Shown piece by piece: positions 1-8,784 of a stretch of DNA of 64,000 bases. The notes under the pieces are model-generated. The model did not search any database, was not told the DNA's origin, and saw nothing but the letters and a program-made list of their open reading frames with translations. Position 1 is the first letter of the stretch. Each line of letters starts with the position of its first letter. Position numbers and translations under genes: made by a program. The stretch is from Desulfatiglans sp. (GTDB taxonomy: Bacteria; Desulfobacterota; DSM-4660; Desulfatiglandales; HGW-15). The DNA lies in NCBI GenBank assembly GCA_012513605.1, contig JAAZBV010000017.1, positions 49,834 to 113,833 on the forward strand. Direction: 5' to 3'.

Positions 1-482
1 AAGGTGTCTCCTGCTGCAAGCATCACCTTTTTACCCTCATTTGTATAAAGCGCTGCCACCTTGCCGATTGTGGTGGTTTTACCCACACCGTTCACGCCAA
101 TCATCATGATAACCAGGGGTTCACCCTGTTTTGGCTCTTTTTCCTCCGGTTCAGCTATGGTAAGGAACTCTATTATCTTTTCTTTAAGTGCGGCCTTTAG
201 CTGTGATGGGTTATCAAGGTTCTTCCTCTCCACCCCTTCTCTTATAAGCTCAATAAGCTCCTTTGATGCCTCTACCCCGAGGTCAGAAGTGAAAAGTATC
301 TCTTCAAGCTCGTCAAGGAGTTCTGCATCTATCTCTTTTTTACCGAGAAAAAGCCGGTCAAGCCTGCCTGTAAACCCATCCCTTGTCTTTTTAAGCCCCT
401 GTTTCAGGCGACTGAAAAAGCCCGTTTTTTCTTCAACAGGCTCTATAACTGTTTCAACCTTTTTTTTTCCGAATCCGAACAT
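1..482 (-). CDS. ftsY: Signal recognition particle receptor FtsY, C-terminus cut by window edge
   Basis: FtsY is the membrane-associated SRP receptor GTPase that accepts ribosome-nascent-chain complexes from Ffh and passes them to SecYEG. The visible ~160 residues start MFGFGKK and run through the helical N domain. They include the typical [17 protein letters not shown] stretch and end just after the G1 P-loop [13 protein letters not shown] and the following LAAGDT motif. The rest of the NG GTPase domain lies outside the window, and there is no long acidic A domain. I chose the start at 482 because most FtsY proteins begin this way. An in-frame ATG at 524 would add 14 residues and overlaps the hairpin at 532-558. 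The gene is downstream of smc and usp on the same strand, and smc-ftsY linkage is common in bacteria. Confidence 0.93.
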   Translation of the reverse strand, partial: MFGFGKKKVETVIEPVEEKTGFFSRLKQGLKKTRDGFTGRLDRLFLGKKEIDAELLDELEEILFTSDLGVEASKELIELIREGVERKNLDNPSQLKAALKEKIIEFLTIAEPEEKEPKQGEPLVIMMIGVNGVGKTTTIGKVAALYTNEGKKVMLAAGDT

Positions 483-531
483 CCCTATTTCTCTTTCTGT
501 ATTGTAATAATTCTGACTGGTCATTTATATG

Positions 532-558
532 ACCCTGTGCGCTTTTATTGCACAGGGT
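532..558 (-). promoter_or_regulatory. Hairpin between usp and ftsY
   Basis: ACCCTGTGC (532-540) and GCACAGGGT (550-558) form a perfect 9-bp inverted repeat around a 9-nt loop. On the minus strand it follows usp by about 65 nt and ends about 8 nt before an in-frame ATG of ftsY at 524. No U-run follows, so a classical terminator is doubtful. The structure could slow transcription into ftsY or hide the AGGG ribosome site of the longer ftsY start. The function is inferred. Confidence 0.4.
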
Positions 559-623
559 AAGCAAATAGCATACTTTCTGTAGATGTGTACAGGTAAAACA
601 GTTGCAGGGTATAGATGGAGATT

Positions 624-1100
624 TCAGGGTTCCGGTATTGTGAGAACCGGAATGGTTGAAAGCCTGACCACCTTTTCAGCGACTGAACCGAAAATAAACC
701 TTCGCCACCCTGTCCAGCCATGTGTTGCCATAACTATGAGGTCAACATCTTCTTTTTCAGCGGTCTTTACTATTTGATCAGGGGCATTCCCCTCCTTTAT
801 CAATATCTTTACCTTTATCTCTTTGGGTATCTGCTTTTTTATATGTTCTTCCAGATTATTTTTTGCGATCTCCTTCATCTCCTCATAGTATTCCCTTGCA
901 TCAAACCCGGCAGGAGCAAGTGTGGAACCTCCATGGAAAACAGGGGGCACAACATGTATCAAGATAAGCTCTGCCGGGAGGGTCTCTGCTATTATAGCAG
1001 CAGCAGAAATCCCTTCATATGACGGTTCGCTAAGATCGGTGGTGCAGAGGATTTTTTTAGCCGGGAATAGAATCTTTTTAGGTCTCTTATTTTTTGTCAA
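624..1100 (-). CDS. Universal stress protein, UspA family
   Basis: This 158-residue single-domain Usp protein has the Rossmann-like alpha/beta fold of the family. Visible hallmarks are the N-terminal strand KKILCTTDLSEPS, the central DLIVMATHGWTGWRRFIFG stretch, the GxxG...GS nucleotide-binding pattern, and the closing VVRLSTIPVLTIP strand. Such proteins bind ATP or act as dimeric stress factors; the target is unknown. The start is TTG, supported by a strong AAGGGAGGG ribosome site about 6 nt upstream and by no better ATG. The gene begins 16 nt after smc on the same strand, so it is probably cotranscribed with smc. Confidence 0.9.
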   Translation of the reverse strand: MTKNKRPKKILFPAKKILCTTDLSEPSYEGISAAAIIAETLPAELILIHVVPPVFHGGSTLAPAGFDAREYYEEMKEIAKNNLEEHIKKQIPKEIKVKILIKEGNAPDQIVKTAEKEDVDLIVMATHGWTGWRRFIFGSVAEKVVRLSTIPVLTIPEP

Positions 1101-1116
1101 AATAATCCCTCCCTTG

Positions 1117-4100
1117 TTAATTGTTTATGTTCCCGTTAAGGTTAACCGCAACCATCTTTGAAACGCCTGCGTTTTCCATGGTGACACCGAAAAGGCTGTC
1201 CACGATTTCCATGGAGCGGCGGTTATGGGTTATCATGAGCACCTGGGAGTACTTTCTTATCTCCTTTAAAAGGTCATTGAACCTGTCAACATTGGCCTCA
1301 TCAAGGGGTGCATCCACCTCATCCAGGAGGCAGAACGGGCTTGGTTTGATGAGATAAATTGCAAAGAGCAGCGCCATTGCTACCAGTGCCTTTTCACCGC
1401 CTGAAAGCAGACCCATGTGGCTTACCTTTTTCCCGGGAGGCCGTACCTCTACCAGGACGCCGCTCTCAAGCGGGTTGGCCTCATCGGTCAGGGTCATCCA
1501 TGCCTGTCCGCCGTTAAAGAGGATGGGAAATACATTTTTAAGCTGCTCGTTGATCTCTGCAAATGTGGTGGTAAACCTTTCAAGGCAGGTCCTGTTGATC
1601 TTTCTGATGGCCTGCATGATAGATTCAATAGAGGTAACGAGGTCCTCTTTCTGCTTCAGGATAAATTCGTAACGTTCACTCTGTGCCTCATGTTCCTGTA
1701 TGGCCATAAGGTTTACCTCGCCTAGCTTCTCACGCTGCTCCTTCTGGTGGTCAAGCAGTTCCCTGACTGTCTGCTCATTATAGTCTTCATCAAGGTAGTC
1801 CATGTAGATTTCGGAAAGGTTAAGATTTGCCTTTTCCCTTGCCTGCTCCACCAGGTTTTCCATCCTTACATCTATCTTTGACTGCTCCATTCTTGTGATG
1901 CTTATTTTTTCTTTAAGGAGATCCAGCTCTTCCCTGATGCCTTCAAGCCTCTTTTCATTCTCGCGCATGTCAACATGAAATAGGTTTCTCTCCTGCTGGG
2001 CATTATCCACCATTTCTTTGGCATCCCTGAGCTTTTCATAGTATTTACTGATATTCTCCCTTAATACATCTTCCCTTTCAATAAATGACCTCTGTTTTGC
2101 CTGGCACTCCTTTATATCCTCTGCGATCTTGTCCAGCCTGTTCTGCGCCTCTTCATGGTAATTGTCGATCCTTTCGATCTCCCGGTTAAGCCCTTTTCCC
2201 TCTTCCACAGAGACTCTGAATTTCATCTTTGCCGCTTCGAGCTCTTCGCGGATCTCATCAAACTCCCGTTCGCATTCATCAAGCTCCCTCTTCTTCTGTA
2301 AAAGGAACTCCTCTTCCCTCTGTCTTTTCTCCCCGCACTGGATCAGTTCATTTTTATTCCTGTCGATGGCCTCGGTATGCTTTGCCTCTTCATGAAGCCT
2401 CTCTTCCAGCTCCTTGGCAAGCCTTTCTGAAAGACGTTCAAACTGATCAAGTTTATTGCTGAGCTGAAAAATCACCTTGTCCAGTTCATTGAGCTGATCC
2501 TGGCATTTGGATTTTTCTTCCCTGAGCCTTGAAAGGGCTACCTTAAGCTCTTCCTGCTGAAGCTGTATACCTTCAAGGCGCTCCTTTGCCTCTGAAACCT
2601 TTTTAGCGAGCTCCGTCACCTTTTCCTCAAGCTCGGTGATCTCCCTTTTCCTGGCCAGGAGCCCATGCGCACCGAGCTTGCCGCCGCTTATTATCCCGTG
2701 CCGGTCTACAAGGTCTCCATCCGGTGTAACAAGGGTGGTATTTCTGCCATTGCTTCTCCATGCGTCAACCGCCTGATCAAGGTTTTCTGCAAGGGCGATA
2801 TCCCCCATGAGCATGTTTACAACAGGTTTGTATTTATCAGTGACATTTACCACATCCTTTAAAAGAGGGTACCCGTTGTGGCCATGCCCGTTTCCGTTTC
2901 CATTTATATCACTCACAGAGATGAAACTGCCGCGACCCCTTGCTTTATCCTTGAGGTACCTTACCGCCTCTTTGCCATCCTCCTGGTTCTCCACCAGTAT
3001 GTACTGGAGCCTGTCAGAGAGAACCGCCTCTACTGCCTGTTCATATCTTGAATCAACCTTTATAACATCCGCAACAAGACCTAATACACGGCCCTCATTT
3101 TTGGCTGAAAGGTCATTTGCCTTCATGATGGTCCTGACGCCCACCTGATAACCTTCATAATTTTCATTCAGGGACTTAAGGCCGGCCAGCCTCGTCTTTA
3201 CTGTGTTATATTCGTTTTCTATGGTCTTGAGTTCATTCTCTGATGACTTTCTAATGGCATCAAGCTCGTTAGTGCGCTCTTCCCTTTCACGTATGTCATT
3301 ACCTATGTCGTTCAGCTTCCGGGATAGTTCTTCTCTTAATTCTCCCTTTTTTGTGGAGGTCTCCATTAGGGTCTGGATATTGGCATCCAGTTCATTTTTC
3401 TCGCCTTCAATCCTTGCCTTTCTGTCGGTAATCTCAAGTATTCTTTTGTTCAGGTAGTCAAGCTCCTTGCTTAAGCCCGCCTCTTTTGAGACGCCGGTAT
3501 TAACCCTTGTGCGTGTTACCTCATACTCTTCCTTGATCTCTGTCAAAAGCTCTTTGCGGCCCTTCATCCTTCCTTCAATAACGCTGATCTCCTCCTGACA
3601 TGTGCGCGCATCCTCTCTCAGCCTTATAATCTTTTCCTGGAGCAGCGCTTTTTCTTCACCAAGGGTGACAAGCCTTCTTCTGATATCCTCGATCTCCCTG
3701 TTATGGCGCTCTTCAAGCCCTGCCTGCATCTCCTTTTCTTTTGACATGGATTCAAGGGCAGATTCCTTTTTCGCAAATTCTTCCTTAAGGGAGAGGTATG
3801 TATTGTTGAGCCCTGAAATGACCTGGTCTTTGTCATCCAGCTCAAGGTTCATGCTCTCTATTCTGCCCTGCAAAACAGAGATGGTGGTCGTTAAAGTAAC
3901 CTCATTTTCAATGAGGCTGTCCGCAGATTTCCTGTTTTCGCCAGAGGCATTTATAAGGTCATTGTACATATTTGCATTAAGCACAAGTTCAAGCCTGCGT
4001 ATTTCAGAGCCTATCTCCTTGTACCTGATCGCCTTTCCGGCCTGCCTCTTTAATGACCTCATCTGGGTCTGGACCTCGGAAAGTATGTCCTCAACCCTGT

Positions 4101-4674
4101 TAAGGTTTTCCCTTGTAAGCTCAAGCTTTCTGCGGGCCTCTGCCTCCTTCTTTTTGAACCTTGTAATACCGGCTGCCTCTTCAATCATGAGCCTTGTTTC
4201 TTCCGGTTTCTGTTCAACTATAGAGCCTATGCGGCCCTGGCTGATTATAGAGTAGCTTTTGTTTCCGAGACCGGTGTCCATGAATATCTCCTGGACATCC
4301 TTGAGTCTGCACGGGACATTATTGAGCATGTATTCGCTTTCACCGGAGCGGTACAGGCGCCTTGTAACGGAGACCTCTTCCTCACCGGCAAATTCTCCTG
4401 GCAGCGACCCGTTCCCGTTTTCAAAGACAAGAGAGACCTCTGCCATTCCCAGGGGTTTGAACTCACCTGCACCGCTGAAGATAACATCCTCCATGCTGCG
4501 GCCACGCAGCTGCCTGGCGCTCTGTTCACCCATTGCCCACCTGATTGCATCGGCAATATTGCTTTTCCCGCAGCCGTTCGGCCCGACAACCGCACTTATA
4601 CCAGCCGGAAAGGGTATATCAACCTTATCCTTGAATGACTTAAAACCCATGATAGAGAGCCTTTTTATTCTCAT
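1117..4674 (-). CDS. smc: Chromosome segregation protein SMC
   Basis: Full-length (1185 aa) SMC ATPase, which with ScpA/ScpB compacts and separates sister chromosomes. The N-terminal head carries Walker A GPNGCGKS at residues 31-38. Long coiled coils (~170-500 and ~680-1000) flank a hinge at ~510-660, which has the usual YEQAVEAVLSDRLQYILVE segment. The C-terminal head carries the signature LLSGGEKAL and Walker B FCLLDEVDAPLD. AAGGAGG precedes the ATG at a good distance. A short Gly/Asn/His-rich patch (NGNGNGHGHNG) sits inside the hinge, in what is probably a surface loop. ScpA/B are not in the window. Confidence 0.97.
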   Translation of the reverse strand: MRIKRLSIMGFKSFKDKVDIPFPAGISAVVGPNGCGKSNIADAIRWAMGEQSARQLRGRSMEDVIFSGAGEFKPLGMAEVSLVFENGNGSLPGEFAGEEEVSVTRRLYRSGESEYMLNNVPCRLKDVQEIFMDTGLGNKSYSIISQGRIGSIVEQKPEETRLMIEEAAGITRFKKKEAEARRKLELTRENLNRVEDILSEVQTQMRSLKRQAGKAIRYKEIGSEIRRLELVLNANMYNDLINASGENRKSADSLIENEVTLTTTISVLQGRIESMNLELDDKDQVISGLNNTYLSLKEEFAKKESALESMSKEKEMQAGLEERHNREIEDIRRRLVTLGEEKALLQEKIIRLREDARTCQEEISVIEGRMKGRKELLTEIKEEYEVTRTRVNTGVSKEAGLSKELDYLNKRILEITDRKARIEGEKNELDANIQTLMETSTKKGELREELSRKLNDIGNDIREREERTNELDAIRKSSENELKTIENEYNTVKTRLAGLKSLNENYEGYQVGVRTIMKANDLSAKNEGRVLGLVADVIKVDSRYEQAVEAVLSDRLQYILVENQEDGKEAVRYLKDKARGRGSFISVSDINGNGNGHGHNGYPLLKDVVNVTDKYKPVVNMLMGDIALAENLDQAVDAWRSNGRNTTLVTPDGDLVDRHGIISGGKLGAHGLLARKREITELEEKVTELAKKVSEAKERLEGIQLQQEELKVALSRLREEKSKCQDQLNELDKVIFQLSNKLDQFERLSERLAKELEERLHEEAKHTEAIDRNKNELIQCGEKRQREEEFLLQKKRELDECEREFDEIREELEAAKMKFRVSVEEGKGLNREIERIDNYHEEAQNRLDKIAEDIKECQAKQRSFIEREDVLRENISKYYEKLRDAKEMVDNAQQERNLFHVDMRENEKRLEGIREELDLLKEKISITRMEQSKIDVRMENLVEQAREKANLNLSEIYMDYLDEDYNEQTVRELLDHQKEQREKLGEVNLMAIQEHEAQSERYEFILKQKEDLVTSIESIMQAIRKINRTCLERFTTTFAEINEQLKNVFPILFNGGQAWMTLTDEANPLESGVLVEVRPPGKKVSHMGLLSGGEKALVAMALLFAIYLIKPSPFCLLDEVDAPLDEANVDRFNDLLKEIRKYSQVLMITHNRRSMEIVDSLFGVTMENAGVSKMVAVNLNGNINN

Positions 4675-4831
4675 CAGGACCTCCTTAAAATTTTTTAGAG
4701 ATATGGCTTGAAAATGAGGATGAAATTAGCATCTGGAATCAGGATTGTAAAGGGGAAAATACAATATAATGTGATGGGTCTGAATTTTCTGCCAACATAT
4801 AGTATAATTTACACCCTAAATGAGAAAAACA

Positions 4832-4861
4832 TTGACATACTTCAAATGAACTAAATAGAAT
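4832..4861 (+). promoter_or_regulatory. Sigma-70-type promoter ahead of the LysM gene
   Basis: TTGACA (4832-4837) and TAGAAT (4856-4861) are separated by 18 bp, in the divergent gap between smc and the LysM gene whose start is at 4944. The -35 is perfect and the -10 differs at one position. The prediction is from sequence only. Confidence 0.5.
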
Positions 4862-4943
4862 GAAATAGTCGAAATAAATTTCTGTTTTGACTATATTATT
4901 TAAGTATGTAAACTGCCAGAAAAATCCCCTGGAGATCAAATTG

Positions 4944-6725
4944 ATGAATAGAAAATCTGGAAAATGCCCTCTGATATCTTTTTTTGCGGTAACACTCTTT
5001 TTTGTTTTTTTCCCTTTTACCCTTGTTTCTGCTGAGGGTGAAAACGAGGAGACATATTCCATTGATCTGGTGCAAACCGCTGAGGTATCAAAGGAAATCG
5101 TTGATCTGGATGATAAAAAGGTGCTTACTGAGACCTATGTGGCAAAGGATGGAGACCATATCTGGCAGATACTGAGGAGCAGAGAGGTCTTTAATAAAAA
5201 CAAGCTTGGAGATATCCTCTATGCCCTTAAAAAGCTTAATAAATCCCTAGATAATATGGATATGATCCACCCTGGCCAGAAGATAGTTATACCCCTGATC
5301 ATCACACCTGTCGCAGGTAGAAAACCGCCTGTAAACAGCGAAGGTATAGAAACTATCTCAATTACTGATCTGGAAAACCCGGACCTTTATACTGTTATGC
5401 CTGGTGACAGCATTATCAGGATACTGGATAAAAAATACTCCATGCCTGAAAGCGAGTTTTATAATGAATACCTTGATCAGCTTAAAAAGCTCAACCCCAG
5501 TCTGACAGATCTGAATACCATATATCCGGGCCAGAAGGTCAGGCTGCCAATATATTCACCAAAGATCGTCAGGGGAAAGATCAGGGAAGGTGCCCCAAAA
5601 AAGGAGGAAGATAAAGAGGGCATAAATATGCAGAATAAAGAAATGGGGTATCACCTGGGCAGGATCTTCACCCTTATTGGGGAGGAGTGGCTTAATCAGG
5701 GAAAACACTATATCCCGATTAGAACAGGCGGCCAGATAGATCTGAACACAGAGACCTATCCGATAATCAGCCTCAGGAATGGGGATAAGATTATTGTGGA
5801 TATATATTCGACACTCCCTGAAAAGATGGCCGAACTCATAACATCAAACTGGGAAAGCTATCGGATAATCCATATAGCCGACACAGATGATCTGGGAAAG
5901 GCATTGGATAAGGCAATAGCGGCAAGCAATTTTTCAAAGGTATATGGAAAGGATGAGAGCCTGGTGTTTGAGGATGGCTTCAGGCTTGAAATAACTGCGG
6001 ACTGGATAATAAGGACTGTGCCAGAGGCCTCAGATGAAAAAATCAGTATAATATGCCTGAACCTTGGTGATAAAGGTCAAAAAAATATACCTGCCTCCCT
6101 TAACAGGTATCTTGAGGGGCATGGCATAAGGATTATCAACTACCCGGAGAAAGAGGCAGGCGAAGAAGAGACTCTCCCTGAAAAAAGTCCGGTTAGCCTT
6201 GGTAACAGCCTAAACAGGGTTATTGAAAAGATACTTGAACTGGCTGAACAACCCTTTTCAGGAAAGAGGGATATCCCTATCTATAGTGAAGAAGGGTCTG
6301 ATTTTAACCTGACTATAAAGGCTGACTATATTTTTAACAGAAAGGGTAGAGAGCATATTATAGATATGAACGGCCTTGAAGAGGATGTTATTAAACTTTT
6401 AAAAGAGGGCGGTTTTTCTGTTCTCTCCCTTGCAGGTGAGACAGAGCTGTTAAAGGTCACAGGCAGGGTGCTTGGTTTTCTTGGTGAAGAATGGAGTGAT
6501 ACAGAACAGGGTTTTTATGCCCTGCCAAAAGAGGGGCAGGGTAATGTTAGGCTTATTATCCCGGGGGTCATCTACAGGGATATAAAGGGCAGAGTGAACC
6601 TGTTTACCTTTATCAGGCCGATTCGGGAGATTTCAGGGCTTCTGGCCGGAAATGTTGACAGCATCTTTATTTTTAGCAGGCCTGAAGAGGCGGGGGAAAA
6701 TGAGCGCAAAGATACTGGTAATTGA
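4944..6725 (+). CDS. Secreted LysM-repeat protein of unknown function
   Basis: A 593-residue exported protein. A basic start MNRKSGK and hydrophobic core ending near LVSAEG form a signal peptide. Two LysM peptidoglycan-binding modules follow at ~64-117 (core GDHIWQIL, IHPGQKIVIP) and ~148-203 (core PGDSIIRIL, IYPGQKVRLP). The remaining ~390 residues contain what looks like repeated alpha/beta units (GRIFTLIGEEW and GRVLGFLGEEW occur once each), so this part may be an internal duplication. I do not recognise its family. The start was placed at 4944 because GGAG lies 9 nt upstream and the signal peptide begins there. The 3' end overlaps the next gene, a sigma-54 regulator, by 26 nt, so the two are likely translated together. 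Confidence 0.85.
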   Translation: MNRKSGKCPLISFFAVTLFFVFFPFTLVSAEGENEETYSIDLVQTAEVSKEIVDLDDKKVLTETYVAKDGDHIWQILRSREVFNKNKLGDILYALKKLNKSLDNMDMIHPGQKIVIPLIITPVAGRKPPVNSEGIETISITDLENPDLYTVMPGDSIIRILDKKYSMPESEFYNEYLDQLKKLNPSLTDLNTIYPGQKVRLPIYSPKIVRGKIREGAPKKEEDKEGINMQNKEMGYHLGRIFTLIGEEWLNQGKHYIPIRTGGQIDLNTETYPIISLRNGDKIIVDIYSTLPEKMAELITSNWESYRIIHIADTDDLGKALDKAIAASNFSKVYGKDESLVFEDGFRLEITADWIIRTVPEASDEKISIICLNLGDKGQKNIPASLNRYLEGHGIRIINYPEKEAGEEETLPEKSPVSLGNSLNRVIEKILELAEQPFSGKRDIPIYSEEGSDFNLTIKADYIFNRKGREHIIDMNGLEEDVIKLLKEGGFSVLSLAGETELLKVTGRVLGFLGEEWSDTEQGFYALPKEGQGNVRLIIPGVIYRDIKGRVNLFTFIRPIREISGLLAGNVDSIFIFSRPEEAGENERKDTGN

Positions 6726-8430
6726 TGACGAAGAGAGCATAAGATTCACATTCAGGGCACACCTTACCCAGGAGGGTCATGAGGTGTTTACCTCGAATGA
6801 TTATGCATCTGCCATTGAGGTCATAGAAAAAAACAACCTTGACCTGATCTTTGCAGATCTTATTCTGAAAGGTCATACTGGTATTGAGATCCTTGGAAAG
6901 GTAAAGGAGCTGGGGCTAACCTGCCCTGTGATCATGATGACAGGCAACCCCAGTATTGAGACAACAACAGAGGCGGTCAGGCTTGGGGCCTTTGATTATC
7001 TGTTAAAACCCATACACAAAGAGCCCCTTCTGCGTGCTACAAAGATAGCCCTGAGCCACAAGAACCTCTCTGACATGAAAAGGTCTGTAGAGGAGGAAAA
7101 CGAGAGGATCAGAAACAACCTTGAGGCCATATTCAGGAGCGTCAATGACGGTATAATAACATTCACAAGTGACATGAAGGTGATTGATGCAAATGATGCG
7201 GTAGAAAAGATCTGCAAAATGGAACCAAAGGGGCTTATGGGGAAGAATATCTCACGGATGGAGACCCATTGCAGCAAGGCCTGCCAGAATATCCTTTCAG
7301 GGACCATAAAAAACCAGTCTACGATCCGTGAATCGCGCATAGAGTGCAGGCAGGCGGAACAGATCCATCAGGTGGTCTCCATAACCAGCTCGCCACTTAT
7401 CAGCAGGAATGGTGAATCGATCGGCGCTGTAATGGTTATAAGGGATGAGACCAGGCTTAATGACCTTGAAAATGAACTGAGGGTACGGCACCAGTTTCAT
7501 AATATAATAGGCAAAAGCAGCAGGATGCAGGAGATATACAGGCTCTTAATGGACCTTTCCCTTACAGATACCACGGTGCTAATTACAGGTGAAAGCGGCA
7601 CAGGAAAGGAGCTTATTGCAAAGGCCCTCCATTACAGCGGGCCAAGGGCCTTTAAGCCCATGATCACTGTAAACTGCTCTGCCCTGGCAGAAACCTTGCT
7701 TGAAAGCGAGCTGTTCGGCCATGTAAAGGGGGCATTTACAGGCGCACTAAAGCACAAGGTGGGGAGGTTTCAGGCTGCTGATCATGGTACCATATTCCTG
7801 GATGAAATAGGCGATATCGCCCCAACTGTACAATTAAAGCTCCTGAGGGTAATTCAGGAAAAGGAGCTTGAACGGGTGGGTGATTCGCAGTCCATAAAGG
7901 TGGATGTAAGGATAATAACCAGCACCAATCAGCCACTTAAACAGAAGGTGGAAAGGGGTGAATTCAGGGAAGACCTCTATTACAGGCTCAAGGTTGTTGA
8001 GATAGTCCTTCCGCCTTTAAGGGAAAGACCAGAGGATATAGAGCTGCTGGTGATACACTTCTGCGGTCTCTTTAACACAAAATTCGGCAAAGGGATCGAT
8101 GGTGTTACAGATGATGTCCTGGATGCCTTCATGCAATATGGATGGCCCGGAAACATCAGGGAGCTTGAACATGCAGTAGAACACGCTTTTGTGCTGTGTC
8201 ACGGCAATACAATCACCATAGACCATATACCCCCTGAAATCAGAGAGCCTTATGGTTCAACAAAAGGCAGGGCAGTCAGTTACAACAAGGGAAGTTACAA
8301 TTCCGGTAACCACCATAATATTATGGATGCCCTGAAAAAGGCAGAAGGGAACAGGGCAAAAGCAGCGAGGCTATTAGGCATAAGCAGGCAGACCCTCTAT
8401 AGAAAAATGAGGGAAAAGGATATCCATTGA
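6700..8430 (+). CDS. Sigma-54-dependent response regulator with PAS domain
   Basis: This NtrC-family regulator has an added sensor domain. Receiver domain 1-120 has phosphoacceptor Asp53 in LIFADLILKG. A PAS domain follows (~140-250, ending ITSSPLISRNGESIGAVMVI). The AAA+ domain has Walker A GESGTGKE at 297-304, the sigma-54-contacting loop GAFTGA at 344-349, and Walker B TIFLDEIGD. The C-terminal Fis-type helix-turn-helix is AARLLGISRQTLYRKM. It should activate RNA polymerase-sigma-54 at enhancer sites. The start MSAKILVIDDEES has a purine-rich ribosome site inside the upstream LysM gene. The genes overlap by 26 nt. The cognate kinase may be the hybrid kinase downstream, but that is a guess. 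Confidence 0.93.
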   Translation: MSAKILVIDDEESIRFTFRAHLTQEGHEVFTSNDYASAIEVIEKNNLDLIFADLILKGHTGIEILGKVKELGLTCPVIMMTGNPSIETTTEAVRLGAFDYLLKPIHKEPLLRATKIALSHKNLSDMKRSVEEENERIRNNLEAIFRSVNDGIITFTSDMKVIDANDAVEKICKMEPKGLMGKNISRMETHCSKACQNILSGTIKNQSTIRESRIECRQAEQIHQVVSITSSPLISRNGESIGAVMVIRDETRLNDLENELRVRHQFHNIIGKSSRMQEIYRLLMDLSLTDTTVLITGESGTGKELIAKALHYSGPRAFKPMITVNCSALAETLLESELFGHVKGAFTGALKHKVGRFQAADHGTIFLDEIGDIAPTVQLKLLRVIQEKELERVGDSQSIKVDVRIITSTNQPLKQKVERGEFREDLYYRLKVVEIVLPPLRERPEDIELLVIHFCGLFNTKFGKGIDGVTDDVLDAFMQYGWPGNIRELEHAVEHAFVLCHGNTITIDHIPPEIREPYGSTKGRAVSYNKGSYNSGNHHNIMDALKKAEGNRAKAARLLGISRQTLYRKMREKDIH

Positions 8431-8440
8431 CTTCTGTAAC

Positions 8441-8493
8441 ATGTAACAGTGTCATGTTACATATGTAACATAAATGATACATATGTTACATAT
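8441..8493. repeat. Two adjacent TGTAAC palindromes after the regulator gene
   Basis: Five TGTAAC/GTTACA words occur between 8435 and 8490. They build two inverted repeats. One is ATGTAACA (8441-8448) with TGTTACAT (8455-8462). The other has perfect 12-bp arms, 8461-8472 and 8482-8493, with core ATGTAACATA. They start 10 nt after the stop codon and are followed by TTTTTA. They could be a terminator for the LysM-regulator pair or paired binding sites of a dimeric regulator. The rest of the gap to 8784 holds no convincing gene. Confidence 0.6.
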
Positions 8494-8652
8494 TTTTACC
8501 TGAATTCTACATGATCTTTTCATGCTTATCCGGTTGTTTTCAATCCATGAGTTATCTGTTTTAAATAAATCTCTCAATATTACAGGCACTTTCCGTGATA
8601 CACCTTTTTGAGACCCAAATATCCTGTCTAATCCATAAGATATCTTCATAGC

Positions 8653-8668
8653 TGGCACAGGAATTGAA
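8653..8668 (+). promoter_or_regulatory. Weak sigma-54 promoter candidate for the hybrid kinase
   Basis: TGGCACAGGAATTGAA has a perfect -24 half (TGGCAC) but an imperfect -12 half (TTGAA instead of TTGCA/T). It lies about 116 nt before the kinase start. The loss of the -12 C makes this doubtful. It is listed because two stronger sites occur elsewhere in the window. Confidence 0.3.
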
Positions 8669-8784
8669 GTTAACAGGAAAGATATTTTTATATTCTGATT
8701 TTATGGTGGGTGCTGTATCTCTTTTGAAGATCCACCTCATAGACCGTTGTTCTTATTGATTTTGATTTTATTTCTGAGGTTGAG

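Noticed and set aside
3602..4255. 217-residue plus-strand frame inside smc
   Set aside because: It is a shadow of the smc coding strand, rich in serine from reading codons in the wrong frame.
4739..5062. 107-residue minus-strand frame upstream of smc
   Set aside because: It crosses the promoter and the signal-peptide coding region of the LysM gene, and its composition is not protein-like.
8452..8658. 68-residue minus-strand frame after the PAS sigma-54 regulator
   Set aside because: Its C-terminus is made of the TGTAAC palindromes, and no family or good ribosome site is seen.
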